Notes under the pieces: generated by a model
What the model was told of the DNA's origin: nothing
Seen by the model: the letters and a program-made list of their open reading frames with translations, nothing else
Databases searched by the model: none
Program-made: the position numbers and the translations under genes
Shown here: piece by piece, positions 32,790-40,811 of the stretch
How positions within the stretch are numbered: position 1 is the stretch's first letter
How the letters are laid out: each line of letters starts with the position of its first letter
Assembly (NCBI RefSeq): GCF_004348455.1
Contig: NZ_SMKA01000025.1
Coordinates: 1 to 51,023 of the forward strand
From: Kribbella albertanoniae
GTDB lineage: Bacteria > Actinomycetota > Actinomycetes > Propionibacteriales > Kribbellaceae
Direction: 5' to 3'
DNA: 51,023 nucleotides

Positions 32790-32895
32790 AGCGATGTGGG
32801 CTGAAATGAGACAGACATGAAGAAGGCCTTGCCTGCGGGCGTCCTCGTGGTGCACAGTCGATAGCAACGCGGTACCCCGATAACGGGAGGCGACG

Positions 32896-33126
32896 ATGGG
32901 CTTGAACCACTCCGAGGAAACGCACCAGCGTTTGGTGGAGAAGGTGCCCAGATGCACCGGACGCGGTATGACCGAGTGGTTTCAGCTGATGAACGACGGA
33001 CCGTCGTTCCTGCGCTTCGACGACAGAGTGCGGTGGCTCTCCAGCGAGTACGAACTCGCGCACGGGCACGCAACCGCCATCGTCCATGAGTACGACCTCG
33101 TCAAAGCACACCGGCGAATGGGCTGA
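32896..33126 (+). CDS. DUF4287-type small protein
   Basis: 76 aa. It resembles the DUF4287 family: a pattern of VPRCTGRGMTEWFQLMNDGP, RFDDRVRWLSSEYELAHGHATAIVHEYDL. The conserved HGHA.AIVHE is typical. Function unknown; relatives are small cytoplasmic proteins. ATG 32896 has GGGAGG five bases before it. It ends at a long stem-loop shared with the convergent VOC gene. The 106 bases upstream, after the GH16 gene, show nothing else I can support. Confidence 0.82.
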   Translation: MGLNHSEETHQRLVEKVPRCTGRGMTEWFQLMNDGPSFLRFDDRVRWLSSEYELAHGHATAIVHEYDLVKAHRRMG

Positions 33127-33152
33127 CAGCCGAACAGGAGAAGAAGTTCCTC

Positions 33153-33191
33153 GGAAGGCCTGCCCCTACAGGTGGAGGGGCGGGTCCTTCC
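33153..33191. terminator. Terminator between the DUF4287 and VOC genes
   Basis: GGAAGGCCTGCCCCT pairs with AGGGGCGGGTCCTTCC as a stem of about 15 bp with two G-T pairs and one bulged base, loop ACAGGTGG. TTGTCT follows on the plus strand. Confidence 0.75.
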
Positions 33192-33195
33192 TTGT

Positions 33196-34293
33196 CTACA
33201 AGGGATTTCGGGCGATCAGGTCGAGTTCGTTGCCTTCGGGATCGGTGAGTGAGCAACGACCCGGTCGTTCGTTCTTGATCTCCCCACCGGCCTCCAGCGC
33301 TTGCGCTACCCGGGCCGGTAATTGGTCGTGCGCGACGCCGAGCTCGAGCCGGATCCGGTTGCGCTGCTGACGTCGTTCGGTCTCGCTCGCGTCCAGCTGC
33401 TGGAAGATGAAGCCTGGGTTGAGCCGCCGGGGATCGTAGATCTCGCCGACCTCGACCCGCGGATCGGGCGCGTACCCGAGAACCGTTGTCCAGAACGATT
33501 GCACAGCCGGTACGTCGGCCGCGTCGAGCCCCAATTGCACGAATCGAAGCCCGTCGGTTTTGGCGGTGAGCCCGAGCTCGTGCGCTGCGTCCTGAATGCG
33601 GATCGCCAGCGCGACGAACGCTTCTCCGATCACTTCCCACTGGTCCTTGCCGTGGTCGATGACGACGCCGCCGGAGCGAAGATCCAAGGCCAACGGCATC
33701 CCGGCCGCATCGGCCAACCGGGCAACGGTCGTCACCAACTGAACCGCCTGGGCCGCGGACGTTGTCGGGTAGAAAGTCATTGCTGCGAACAACGTCTGCC
33801 AGTCCGCAGCCTCGAGCGGATCACCGGGCACGAGATCCAGTTCATTGCCCTCGGGATCGGGCAGCATCACACCCCAGGCACCGGACGGCTCGCGGCCTCC
33901 CCTGACGGTCTCGACGACCGCGGCCGGCCGTACGACGTCGATGTGGAAGCGGTTCCGCAGTGGGCGCACGTCGTTGGTCTGCTGGACGAGGATGTCCGGA
34001 TCACGGTGCAGCGGGTCTGTGAGCCGCTCAGCACCTGTTGCGCGGTAGCCGAACGCCGTACCCCAGAAGTCTTGGACCGCGGCTGGGTCCGCGGCGTCGA
34101 ACACGATCCGCAGCTCTTGCAGGGCAGCAGGGTCGGAGGTCAGCCCTAGGTCTGCGCCGGCGGGCGGTCGGACCCGGAGGCCGCTCGGCCGCAGGTCGAT
34201 GTCGGGCAACGGCCCCGCCTTGGCCAGCCGCCCTACCAAGGCGGCTCCAGCGCTCAAGGACTGGGTGTCGAACCATGCTCCCAGCTCATCCAT
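33196..34293 (-). CDS. Duplicated VOC-fold protein with pterin-dehydratase-like segments
   Basis: 365 aa built as a tandem duplication. Each half starts with a segment like 4a-hydroxytetrahydrobiopterin dehydratase and continues into a VOC (glyoxalase/bleomycin-resistance) domain. Half 1: LSAGAALVGRLAKAG...DLRPSGLRV then RIVFDAADPAAVQDFWGTAFGY and GVMLPDPEGNELDL. Half 2: TTSAAQAVQLVTTVARLADAAG...DLRSGGVVIDHG then QLGLDAADVPAVQSFWTTVLGY and CSLTDPEGNELDL. The first dehydratase-like segment is about 20 residues shorter. Function unknown. Codon 325 is TTA (33319-33321). ATG 34293 lies six bases after TAGGGT, leaderless. Confidence 0.85.
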   Translation of the reverse strand: MDELGAWFDTQSLSAGAALVGRLAKAGPLPDIDLRPSGLRVRPPAGADLGLTSDPAALQELRIVFDAADPAAVQDFWGTAFGYRATGAERLTDPLHRDPDILVQQTNDVRPLRNRFHIDVVRPAAVVETVRGGREPSGAWGVMLPDPEGNELDLVPGDPLEAADWQTLFAAMTFYPTTSAAQAVQLVTTVARLADAAGMPLALDLRSGGVVIDHGKDQWEVIGEAFVALAIRIQDAAHELGLTAKTDGLRFVQLGLDAADVPAVQSFWTTVLGYAPDPRVEVGEIYDPRRLNPGFIFQQLDASETERRQQRNRIRLELGVAHDQLPARVAQALEAGGEIKNERPGRCSLTDPEGNELDLIARNPL

Positions 34294-34340
34294 GCCCTCA
34301 CCCTAGGACCCATTCCGGACGTTCCCCTTCCGGAGAACGG

Positions 34341-34377
34341 CCGAGGGGCCGACTCCTTGATGGAGTCGGCCCCTCGG
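34341..34377. terminator. Strong stem-loop downstream of the BI-1 gene
   Basis: CCGAGGGGCCGACTCC (34341-34356) pairs perfectly over 16 bases with 34362-34377, five-base loop TTGAT. It lies 19 bases past the stop of the leftward BI-1 gene and upstream of the VOC gene on the same strand. Confidence 0.85.
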
Positions 34378-34396
34378 GTCAGATGATGCGTGCTGA

Positions 34397-35224
34397 CTAG
34401 TCGCCACCGCGAAGGATGGCGAGGATGCGCAGCATGTTCCAGTACAGCCAGACCAGCGTGACGGTCAGGCCGAAGGCCGCCCGCCAGGCTTCGTTCTGCG
34501 GGGCGCCGGCGCGGACGCCCTGCTCCACCATGTCGAAGTCCAGGATCAGGTTGAAGACCGCCAGGCCGACACCGAGCGCGGCGAACAGCAGACCCATCGG
34601 GCCCATCCCGCTGATGCCCGTGCTGACCCCGAGCAGGCCGAGCACGAAGTTGACCAGCAGCACCCCGGCGAAGCCCATCGTCGCCAGGATGACCATCTTC
34701 TGGAAGCGCGGTGTCACCTTGATCGCGAAGTACTTGTACGCCGCCAGCGTCAGGCCGGCCGTCACCATCGTGGCCAGGATCGCCTGCACCACGATGCCGG
34801 CGTCACCACCGGTCCACGCGACGATGACCTTGCTACCGACGCCGAGGAAGACACCCTCGAGCGCCGCGTAGACCATCACCAGCGCGGGGTTGATCTTGCG
34901 CGAGAACGACAGCACCATCGCGAGCGCGAAGGCCAGCAACGCGCCACCGAGGAAGGCCGGCAGCACCAGCCTGTCCGGCACCATGTTCCACGCGACGGCA
35001 CCGACCGCGGCCACCACACCCAGCGTGATCGAAGTCTTGACGATGACATCGTCCAACGTCATGGGGCGGCTGCCGGCCGGTGCACCCTGGTACTGCTGGG
35101 GCGGCACACCCGGTCCGCCGTACTGACCGGGCTGCTGACCGTACGGAGCGGCCCCCGGATAAGCCTGGCCATGGCCAGGCGCGAACGCACTCGACCGGTT
35201 CAGGACCGGGTTACTGCTCTGCAT
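34397..35224 (-). CDS. Bax inhibitor-1/YccA family membrane protein
   Basis: 275 aa with seven predicted membrane helices from about residue 65 on. The family pattern includes FAGVLLVNFVLGLLG and the C-terminal FNLILDFDMVEQGVRAGAPQNEAWRAAFGLTVTLVWLYWNMLRILA, with the conserved acidic pair in LDFDMVE linked to a pH-sensitive calcium leak in relatives. The N-terminal 50 residues are cytoplasmic, Gly/Pro/Gln/Tyr-rich (YPGAAPYGQQPGQYGG), common in actinobacterial members. ATG 35224 has a strong AGGAGG. Role probably ion or stress homeostasis. Confidence 0.93.
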   Translation of the reverse strand: MQSSNPVLNRSSAFAPGHGQAYPGAAPYGQQPGQYGGPGVPPQQYQGAPAGSRPMTLDDVIVKTSITLGVVAAVGAVAWNMVPDRLVLPAFLGGALLAFALAMVLSFSRKINPALVMVYAALEGVFLGVGSKVIVAWTGGDAGIVVQAILATMVTAGLTLAAYKYFAIKVTPRFQKMVILATMGFAGVLLVNFVLGLLGVSTGISGMGPMGLLFAALGVGLAVFNLILDFDMVEQGVRAGAPQNEAWRAAFGLTVTLVWLYWNMLRILAILRGGD

Positions 35225-35338
35225 GACATTCCTCCTGGTGACCCACATCCGGGGCCGTGTCGAAATACTACGTTCCCACCCTTAACAACATCTGAGAATC
35301 CACCCCTCGTTCCCCAACCGAAACCCACGACACGAATT

Positions 35339-35907
35339 TCAATCGGACACCGATGCATTTAGCCACCGCAAGCGCTCAGCGGGCAGCACGCCGGCCCCCG
35401 CCCGCAGCCACCGCAGGACATTCGCGGCGTTCATCGGCCGCCGCATGTGCTCCAGCCCCTCGCGCATCGCCTCGGCGCCGAGAATCTCGCGCAACCGGGG
35501 GTCGACCCGCCGGTACAGCCAGCGCGCATAGTCGCCGAGATCAGCAGAACTGTCAGCACGGTCACCGCGAGAGCCACCGCTATGCCGGGAGCCAATGGCA
35601 ACCCCGACAGCCGTCCTACGGCAACAGCAGAGCCCGCGCCCAGGAAGAAGTAGCCGACCCGCAGGATCCGATGATGCCGGTGCATGCCGAACGCCGCTCT
35701 CTGCAGACCTTCCGCAACCACGAGGTCGAACAAGGCCGCACACCACTGCGACACCCGGCGATCCAGCTGCAGCACCGGGGCAGCTACCCCCTGAGGCCCC
35801 AATACCGCCCAGAGCTCGGCGTTCTCCACCCACCTGATCGACGGCAACGGATACCCCACAGCCGTCGCCAACTCCCCCACCCGCACGGCGTATGCCTGCT
35901 CGTTCAC
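35339..35907 (-). pseudogene. Frameshifted gene, degenerate M48-peptidase-like membrane protein
   Basis: The reading frame from GTG 35907 (VNEQAYAVRVGELATAVGYPLPS...) carries a membrane helix pair (GYFFLGAGSAVAVG, LAPGIAVALAVTVLTVLLIS) and then loses coding character near 35540, stopping at 35431. From about 35537 the other frame is clearly coding: DYARWLYRRVDPRLREILGAEAMREGLEHMRRP...LRWLNASVSD, stopping at 35339. One missing base near 35531-35540 joins them. The N-terminal pattern loosely follows M48 proteases (VGYPLPSIRWVENAELWAV), but the HExxH helix is replaced by LVVAEGLQR, so it would be inactive. An assembly error is the alternative to a real mutation. Confidence 0.55.
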
Positions 35908-36000
35908 GAGCGCATGATGGCACGGCGGGGCGTCGTACCGGTATGGGCAGGTACGACGCTTGCCGGCGGCCACCCGAGACGTCGTGCTCCCGCAGGCCGG

Positions 36001-36753
36001 TCAGTGGGGTTGGGCGATGAGGGCGGTGGCTACTTGGTCGGCCAGGGCTACGGCTACCTGGCGTTGTTGCAGGTCGGGGCGGGCGATGTGGGTGGCGGCG
36101 GTGAGGAGGAAGCGGCCTCGGACTCGGCCGGCGTGCTGGATGGGGAGTTCGATCTCGGCGTTCGTGGGGAGGCCGTCGCGTTCGACCTTGAGGACGTGGC
36201 CGCCGCGGGTGACCGTGCCGTCGGGGTTCAGTTGGGGTGCCGAGGTGCGGGTGGCGCCGGCTACGAACTTCACGCCGTCGATGCCCAGTACGACGGTCAG
36301 TTCGGCGCGGACGTGATCGATCAGCTCCTGCGTGGATCCACCGGTCGCGACTGCGTGGGAGGTCGTGATCACGCCGTCCAGGTAGCCGCGGTGCCGGGAG
36401 GCGCGGGCTTGTTGCCGTCGGCCCCAGATCGCGATCTCGCTGACGGCGACACCGATGACCACCAGCAGGATCGTGGTCTCGATGTCGTCGCGGCTGTCGA
36501 TGGTGAACGTGTTGTACGGAACGGTCAGGAAGAAGTCGAACCATGCCGCACTCGACACCGCCGCGAGCACACCCGCCGAACGGAAGCCGAAGGCGGCCAC
36601 CCCGACGATCACCACGGCCAACACGAGCGCGGCGTTCGCGTTGTCGAAGCTGTCGCGCAGCAACGCGAGCAGACCACAAACCGCCGGTGGGATCACCAGC
36701 CCGATTACGAGCACCTGGTTGCGATTCACGTTCCCATTGACACCCGCGACCAC
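36001..36753 (-). CDS. DUF4118-type membrane protein (KdpD-like sensor module)
   Basis: About 250 aa. Four membrane helices (roughly residues 15-105) with the KdpD-type pattern PAVCGLLALLRDSFDNANAALVLAVVIVGVAAFGFRSAGVLAAVSSAAWFDFFLTVPYNTFTIDSRDDIETTILL, then a cytoplasmic GAF-like half (HVRAELTVVLGIDGVKFVAG). There is no histidine kinase domain, so it is a sensor-like protein without an output domain. The start is uncertain: GTG 36753 has GAGAAGGG about 12 bases upstream; TTG 36765 and GTG 36729 are alternatives. Divergent from the GNAT-methyltransferase gene. Confidence 0.82.
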   Translation of the reverse strand: MVAGVNGNVNRNQVLVIGLVIPPAVCGLLALLRDSFDNANAALVLAVVIVGVAAFGFRSAGVLAAVSSAAWFDFFLTVPYNTFTIDSRDDIETTILLVVIGVAVSEIAIWGRRQQARASRHRGYLDGVITTSHAVATGGSTQELIDHVRAELTVVLGIDGVKFVAGATRTSAPQLNPDGTVTRGGHVLKVERDGLPTNAEIELPIQHAGRVRGRFLLTAATHIARPDLQQRQVAVALADQVATALIAQPH

Positions 36754-36837
36754 ACCGCCGTACAACCCTTCTCACAAAGGTCTATCAGCTGAAATCCACT
36801 GGCCGCCTGATGTCGCCACGCCCTACCGTGCTGAGCT

Positions 36838-38022
36838 ATGCACACCCTTCGCCCGGCCACCCTCGACGACGTCGACTTCCTGGTGGACGTCGCCATCGAA
36901 GCGACCCGCAGCCGCTCACCGGAGGCCGACGAACCGAGCTGGCGCCAGGGATTCGTCGACCTGACCCGCGAGCAGATGACCGAGGATCCGGCCGGCACCA
37001 GCGTCATCGAGCTCGACGGCCGCCCGATCGGCCGTCTGCGCGTCGCTCGGCACCCAGGTTCCGTCGAGCTGTGCGGTATCCAGCTGCATCCGTCGGTGCA
37101 GGGTCGCGGCATCGGTACGGCGATCATCCGCCAACTGCAGCAGGAGGCGGCCGGCCGCGGCGTACCGCTCGATCTCGGGGTCGAGCGCGACAATCCGAAC
37201 GCCCGCCGTCTCTACGATCGCCTCGGCTTCCTGCAGTACGCCGAAGATGATCGCGAGGACAAGCTCCGCTGGCGCCACGACATCTGGACGAACGACCTCG
37301 CCACGACCTACGACACCCCGGGCGTCGGCATGTTCTCCGACGACGTCCTCGGCCCGACGACCGAGCGGCTGGCCGAACTCGCCGGCGACGGCCGAGCCCT
37401 GGAACTCGCGATCGGGACCGGGCGAGTCGCCGTACCGCTGGCTGCCCGCGGCGTACCGGTCAGCGGCATCGAGCTCTCCCCACCGATGGTCGAGCAGCTC
37501 CGCACCAAGGCCGACGACGCGACCATCCCGGTCACCATCGGCGACATGTCCGCCGTCCGCGTGCCCGGCGAGTTCACCCTCGTCTACCTGGTCTTCAATA
37601 CGATCTCGAACCTGCTCACCCAGGAAGAACAGGTCGCCTGCTTCCGCAACGCCGCCCGCCACCTCACCCCCGGCGGCCGCTTCGTCATCGAACTCTGGGT
37701 CCCCGAACTCCGCCGCCTACCACCCGGCCTCCCTGCCACCGTAGGCATCGCCGACCCCGGCTACATCCTCCTGGACACCTACGACGTACTCCACCAGCAC
37801 GTCACCTCCCACCACTTCCGCTTCACCGACGACAGCACCGAGGCCCGTCTCACCCGCACCCCACACCGCTACATCTGGCCCGCCGAACTAGACCTGATGG
37901 CCCAACTAGCCGGCTTCACCCTCGAATCCCGCCACGCCGACTGGTCCGGCACCGCCTTCACCGCCGACTCCCCCTCCCACATCTCGGTCTACCGCCTCAA
38001 CGCCGTACGGAAGGACTGTTAG
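36838..38022 (+). CDS. GNAT acetyltransferase-SAM methyltransferase fusion protein
   Basis: 394 aa in two parts. Residues 1-145 are a GNAT domain (MHTLRPATLDDVDFLVDVA, acetyl-CoA loop SVQGRGIGTAIIRQL, NPNARRLYDRLGF). Residues about 148-394 are a class I methyltransferase (YDTPGVGMFSDDVLGP, motif I ALELAIGTGRVAVPLA, ending LAGFTLESRHADWSGTAFT). Each half is normally a free-standing protein; here they share one frame without a visible stop remnant, joined at about KLRWRHDIWTNDL. They may modify the same substrate. ATG 36838 has TACCGT eight bases upstream. The stop codon lies inside an inverted repeat arm. Confidence 0.88.
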   Translation: MHTLRPATLDDVDFLVDVAIEATRSRSPEADEPSWRQGFVDLTREQMTEDPAGTSVIELDGRPIGRLRVARHPGSVELCGIQLHPSVQGRGIGTAIIRQLQQEAAGRGVPLDLGVERDNPNARRLYDRLGFLQYAEDDREDKLRWRHDIWTNDLATTYDTPGVGMFSDDVLGPTTERLAELAGDGRALELAIGTGRVAVPLAARGVPVSGIELSPPMVEQLRTKADDATIPVTIGDMSAVRVPGEFTLVYLVFNTISNLLTQEEQVACFRNAARHLTPGGRFVIELWVPELRRLPPGLPATVGIADPGYILLDTYDVLHQHVTSHHFRFTDDSTEARLTRTPHRYIWPAELDLMAQLAGFTLESRHADWSGTAFTADSPSHISVYRLNAVRKDC

Positions 38023-38105
38023 TACGTCAACTGGTCCGCCCGCCCGCACGCTCATCTATCCCACCGATGCCGGCCTGGCCCACCTACTAACAGTTCTTCT
38101 GTACG
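38004..38105. repeat. 102-base element bounded by 21-base inverted repeats
   Basis: The arm at 38004-38024 and the arm at 38085-38105 are complementary over 21 bases, 19 Watson-Crick and two G-T. The 60 bases between form no obvious strong hairpin. The left arm covers the last codons and stop of the GNAT-methyltransferase gene. It could be a long-loop terminator or a relic of a small mobile element; no target duplication is evident. Confidence 0.6.
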
Positions 38106-38227
38106 CCTTGCGGTTCTGTGACGGGTGGGTGGATAGCTCGGTGCGAGGCGGGAACCGGGTGACGATAGGCCTGTGGGTGGTCACTCCAGCGAGGGATTCC
38201 GGTGGGTGAGATCACTCCCTGGAGGGT

Positions 38228-38246
38228 TTGTGAAAGTTTTCACGAA
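38228..38246 (+). promoter_or_regulatory. Rex-like redox operator upstream of ndh
   Basis: TTGTGAAAGTTTTCACGAA matches the Rex consensus TTGTGAA-N4-TTCACAA with one mismatch. It lies 57-75 bases before the type II NADH dehydrogenase start. Rex is an NADH-sensing repressor that controls respiratory genes in actinobacteria and firmicutes, so the match makes functional sense. Confidence 0.75.
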
Positions 38247-38302
38247 CGGATAACCTGAAGTAGACATGAAGTCGTAGCAACCACTCAGGGAGAGTGAACC
38301 GC

Positions 38303-39610
38303 ATGACAGCCCAGGTGCCGCACATCCTCGTCGTCGGAGGCGGTTACGTCGGGATGTACACCGCGTACGGTCTGCGTCGCGCGGCCAGGAAAGGCAAGAT
38401 CCGGGTGACCGTGGTGGACCCGCGGTCGGTGATGACCTACCAGCCGTTCCTGCCGGAGGCAGCGGCCGGGTCGGTGGAGCCGCGGCACGTGGTGGTGCCG
38501 TTGCGTAAGACGCTCAAGGGGTGCCGGGTGGTGACCGGCCGGGTGACCGGGATCGACCATGCGCACAAGGTCGCGAAGGTGATGCCCGAGGAGGGCCCGG
38601 AGTACGAGCTGGCCTACGACCAGGTCGTGGTCGCGCTCGGTTCGATCGCCCGCACGCTGCCGATCCCCGGCCTCGCGGAAGAGGCGACCGGGTTCAAGAA
38701 CGTCGAAGAGGCGATCGCGCTGCGCAACAAGGTGCTGGACCGCCTGGACGTGGCGAGCTCCCAGCCCGACCCCGCGCTGCGCAAGTCAGCGCTGACATTC
38801 GTCTTCGTCGGCGGTGGGTACGCCGGTGTCGAGGCGTTCGCGGAGCTCGAGGACATGGCCCGCTACGCGACCCGGTACTACGACAACATCGAGCCCGCGG
38901 ACATGCGTTGGATCCTGGTCGAAGCGACCAACCGGATCCTGCCCGAAGTGGGCCCGGACCTCGGCAAGTACACGGTCGACCAGCTGCGCAAGCGGAACAT
39001 GGACATCAAGCTGGAGACCCGGCTGGAGTCCTGCGAGAAGGGTCGCGTGGTCCTGAGCGACGGCGAGGAGTTCGACGCCGACACGATCGTCTGGACCGCC
39101 GGTGTGAAGGCGAACCCGGCGCTGGCCGCCACGGACTTCCCGCTGGACGAGAAGGGCCGGGTCAAGTGCCTCGCCAACCTGCGGATCGAGGGCGTCACCG
39201 ATGCCTGGTCCGCCGGTGACAACGCCGCCGTACCGGACCTGACGTCGGACAGCGGCGCGTACTGCGCACCCAACGCCCAGCACGCGGTTCGCCAAGCCGG
39301 CCGGATCGCCGCGAACATCCTCCGCACCGTCGACGGCAAACCGCCGCAGGACTACGAGCACAAGTACGTCGGCTCGGTCGCCAGCCTCGGTCTGCACAAG
39401 GGCGTGGCCCAGCTGTTCGGCATCAAGATCAAGGGCTGGCCGGCCTGGTTCGTGCACCGCAGCTACCACGTCAGCCGCGTGCCCACCTTCAACCGCAAGG
39501 CCCGCGTCATCCTCGACTGGACCCTGGCCCTCTTCTTCCGCCGCGAGGTCACCTCACTCGGTACCCTCCAGGCCCCCCGCGAAGAGTTCCGCCGCGCCAC
39601 CCAGTCCTGA
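38303..39610 (+). CDS. ndh: Type II NADH dehydrogenase
   Basis: 435 aa flavoprotein that passes electrons from NADH to quinone at the inner face of the membrane without pumping protons. FAD site ILVVGGGYVGMYTA, NADH site FVFVGGGYAGVEAFAEL, quinone-site-like APNAQHAVRQA, and a C-terminal amphipathic tail (FNRKARVILDWTLALFFRREVTSLG) for membrane attachment. ATG 38303 has GGGAG at 38288-38292; GTG 38294 is too close to that site. A Rex-like box upstream suggests induction when NADH is high. A strong terminator follows. Confidence 0.95.
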   Translation: MTAQVPHILVVGGGYVGMYTAYGLRRAARKGKIRVTVVDPRSVMTYQPFLPEAAAGSVEPRHVVVPLRKTLKGCRVVTGRVTGIDHAHKVAKVMPEEGPEYELAYDQVVVALGSIARTLPIPGLAEEATGFKNVEEAIALRNKVLDRLDVASSQPDPALRKSALTFVFVGGGYAGVEAFAELEDMARYATRYYDNIEPADMRWILVEATNRILPEVGPDLGKYTVDQLRKRNMDIKLETRLESCEKGRVVLSDGEEFDADTIVWTAGVKANPALAATDFPLDEKGRVKCLANLRIEGVTDAWSAGDNAAVPDLTSDSGAYCAPNAQHAVRQAGRIAANILRTVDGKPPQDYEHKYVGSVASLGLHKGVAQLFGIKIKGWPAWFVHRSYHVSRVPTFNRKARVILDWTLALFFRREVTSLGTLQAPREEFRRATQS

Positions 39611-39621
39611 CGAACGGCAAC

Positions 39622-39654
39622 GGCCCGGAGACCTGTACGTCGGGTCTCCGGGCC
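39622..39654. terminator. Bidirectional terminator after ndh
   Basis: GGCCCGGAGACC (39622-39633) pairs perfectly with GGTCTCCGGGCC (39643-39654), nine-base loop. It serves ndh and the convergent secreted-protein gene at 39664. Confidence 0.85.
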
Positions 39655-39663
39655 GCCGCCGTT

Positions 39664-40728
39664 TCAGAGTTTGATGACGCCGACCCCGTCGATGACGGCC
39701 GGGTCAGTGCTGACGGAAACGATCCTGACCTCGCCGGTGCGCTGGACGCCGACCGGAAGGTAAGTGACCTTCTTGTACTCCGTGGCCGAGGCGGCCAACG
39801 ACACCCGGCCGAGCTTCACACCTGCGTGGTAGACGTCGACGGTGCCCTGGCCCGGACCATGCGTGGCGACGAGAGCGATCTGCTTGCCGATCTCACCGGT
39901 CTTGACGAGGGCAGCGCCGTTCGACTTCAGCGTGGTGGCGGTGCCGCGGTAACTCGAGGGCTCGAGCACCCTGCTGACCGTTCCGGTCGTGGTGAACGAG
40001 CGGTCGTCCCACGGCGCGAGGACGCAGGTCTCAGGCGTCCAGCTCGATACGTTGCCGGCCCAGTCCCGGCCGCGCGCTGACACGCACCGGTCCACGCCAG
40101 GCACGGAGTCCCAGAAGAAGTCGCTCCTCCGCTGGTCGTGCCAGTTGTCCGGGTACACCCACGGGCCGCGGGGCTTGCCAGGGACCAGATCCCGGTAGGC
40201 GACGTCAACCGTCGTATCGGTGGCGGAGTCGTCGTGGAACCAGACCCGCCAGAACGCGTCGGTCGACACTCGGCCGCTCGTGTAGCCGCCGGTGTACACC
40301 GGCGGGGTCCCGTCCCAGACAGAGCAGGCTGAATATTCACTCCACGCGCTCTCGTTGCCGGCCACATCCCGAGCGCGCACCTGAAAGCAGGTCTCGGTGC
40401 CACGCTCGGCCGTGTGGGTGACAGTGGTGGCGGTCGTCTTCTGCCATTCCGCCGGCTGTACCCACTCGCCGTACTCCTGCTCGCCCAGCTTCTTCTCCTG
40501 GTAGCGCACGTCGTAGTCGGTGAGCCCGCTGCCCGGCTCCTCCTCCGTCCCCGGATCCTTGAACTCGTACTTCAACGTCACCCCCGCCGCGTTCCGGAAG
40601 AACGCACCGGCATCGGCGCTGACCTGCACCGGAGCGGTCACGTCGTCCGCCGCGCTCGCCGTCGTTGCAGTCATCGTCAGTACGGCGCAGGCGCCGGCGG
40701 CCACGGCTGCCGCGATTCGTGCCTTCAT
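39664..40728 (-). CDS. Secreted protein with two FN3-like repeats
   Basis: 354 aa. Sec signal peptide of about 27 residues (MKARIAAAVAAGACAVLTMTATTASA). Two repeats follow, about 30-135 and 140-245, each ending in a C-x4-RARD-x-AGN-S-W-like motif (CFQVRARDVAGNESAW and CVSARGRDWAGNVSSW); they look like fibronectin type III domains with a disulfide. The last 100 residues form a beta-rich module (VYHAGVKLGRVSLAASATEYKKV...VIDGVGVIKL) like a small carbohydrate- or wall-binding domain. No catalytic motif. ATG 40728 with GGAGGG upstream. Upstream on the same strand lies the GH92 gene, perhaps co-regulated. Confidence 0.82.
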   Translation of the reverse strand: MKARIAAAVAAGACAVLTMTATTASAADDVTAPVQVSADAGAFFRNAAGVTLKYEFKDPGTEEEPGSGLTDYDVRYQEKKLGEQEYGEWVQPAEWQKTTATTVTHTAERGTETCFQVRARDVAGNESAWSEYSACSVWDGTPPVYTGGYTSGRVSTDAFWRVWFHDDSATDTTVDVAYRDLVPGKPRGPWVYPDNWHDQRRSDFFWDSVPGVDRCVSARGRDWAGNVSSWTPETCVLAPWDDRSFTTTGTVSRVLEPSSYRGTATTLKSNGAALVKTGEIGKQIALVATHGPGQGTVDVYHAGVKLGRVSLAASATEYKKVTYLPVGVQRTGEVRIVSVSTDPAVIDGVGVIKL

Positions 40729-40781
40729 CGGGCCCTCCCCTTCGTCCGGGCCGCAGCCTAGGTGGCTGGGAGGGCCATGCC

Positions 40782-40811
40782 CTGACCTTTGCATCAGGAT
40801 GCAAAGGTCAG
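40782..40811. terminator. Hairpin containing the GH92 stop codon
   Basis: CTGACCTTTGCAT (40782-40794) and ATGCAAAGGTCAG (40799-40811) form a perfect 13-bp stem with loop CAGG. The stop codon of the leftward GH92 gene (40808-40810) is part of the stem. Confidence 0.75.

Noticed and set aside
32817..32864. 15-codon frame (MKKALPAGVLVVHSR) upstream of the DUF4287 gene
   Set aside because: No ribosome site and no hydrophobic or stalling pattern; indistinguishable from chance.
35353..36792. 479-codon plus-strand frame
   Set aside because: Lies opposite the DUF4118 gene and the frameshifted gene, whose membrane helices and family patterns are convincing.
38004..38024. Similarity of the inverted-repeat arm to the AAGGACAGGA element at 14110-14606
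   Set aside because: Only AAGGAC is shared; too short to claim relation.
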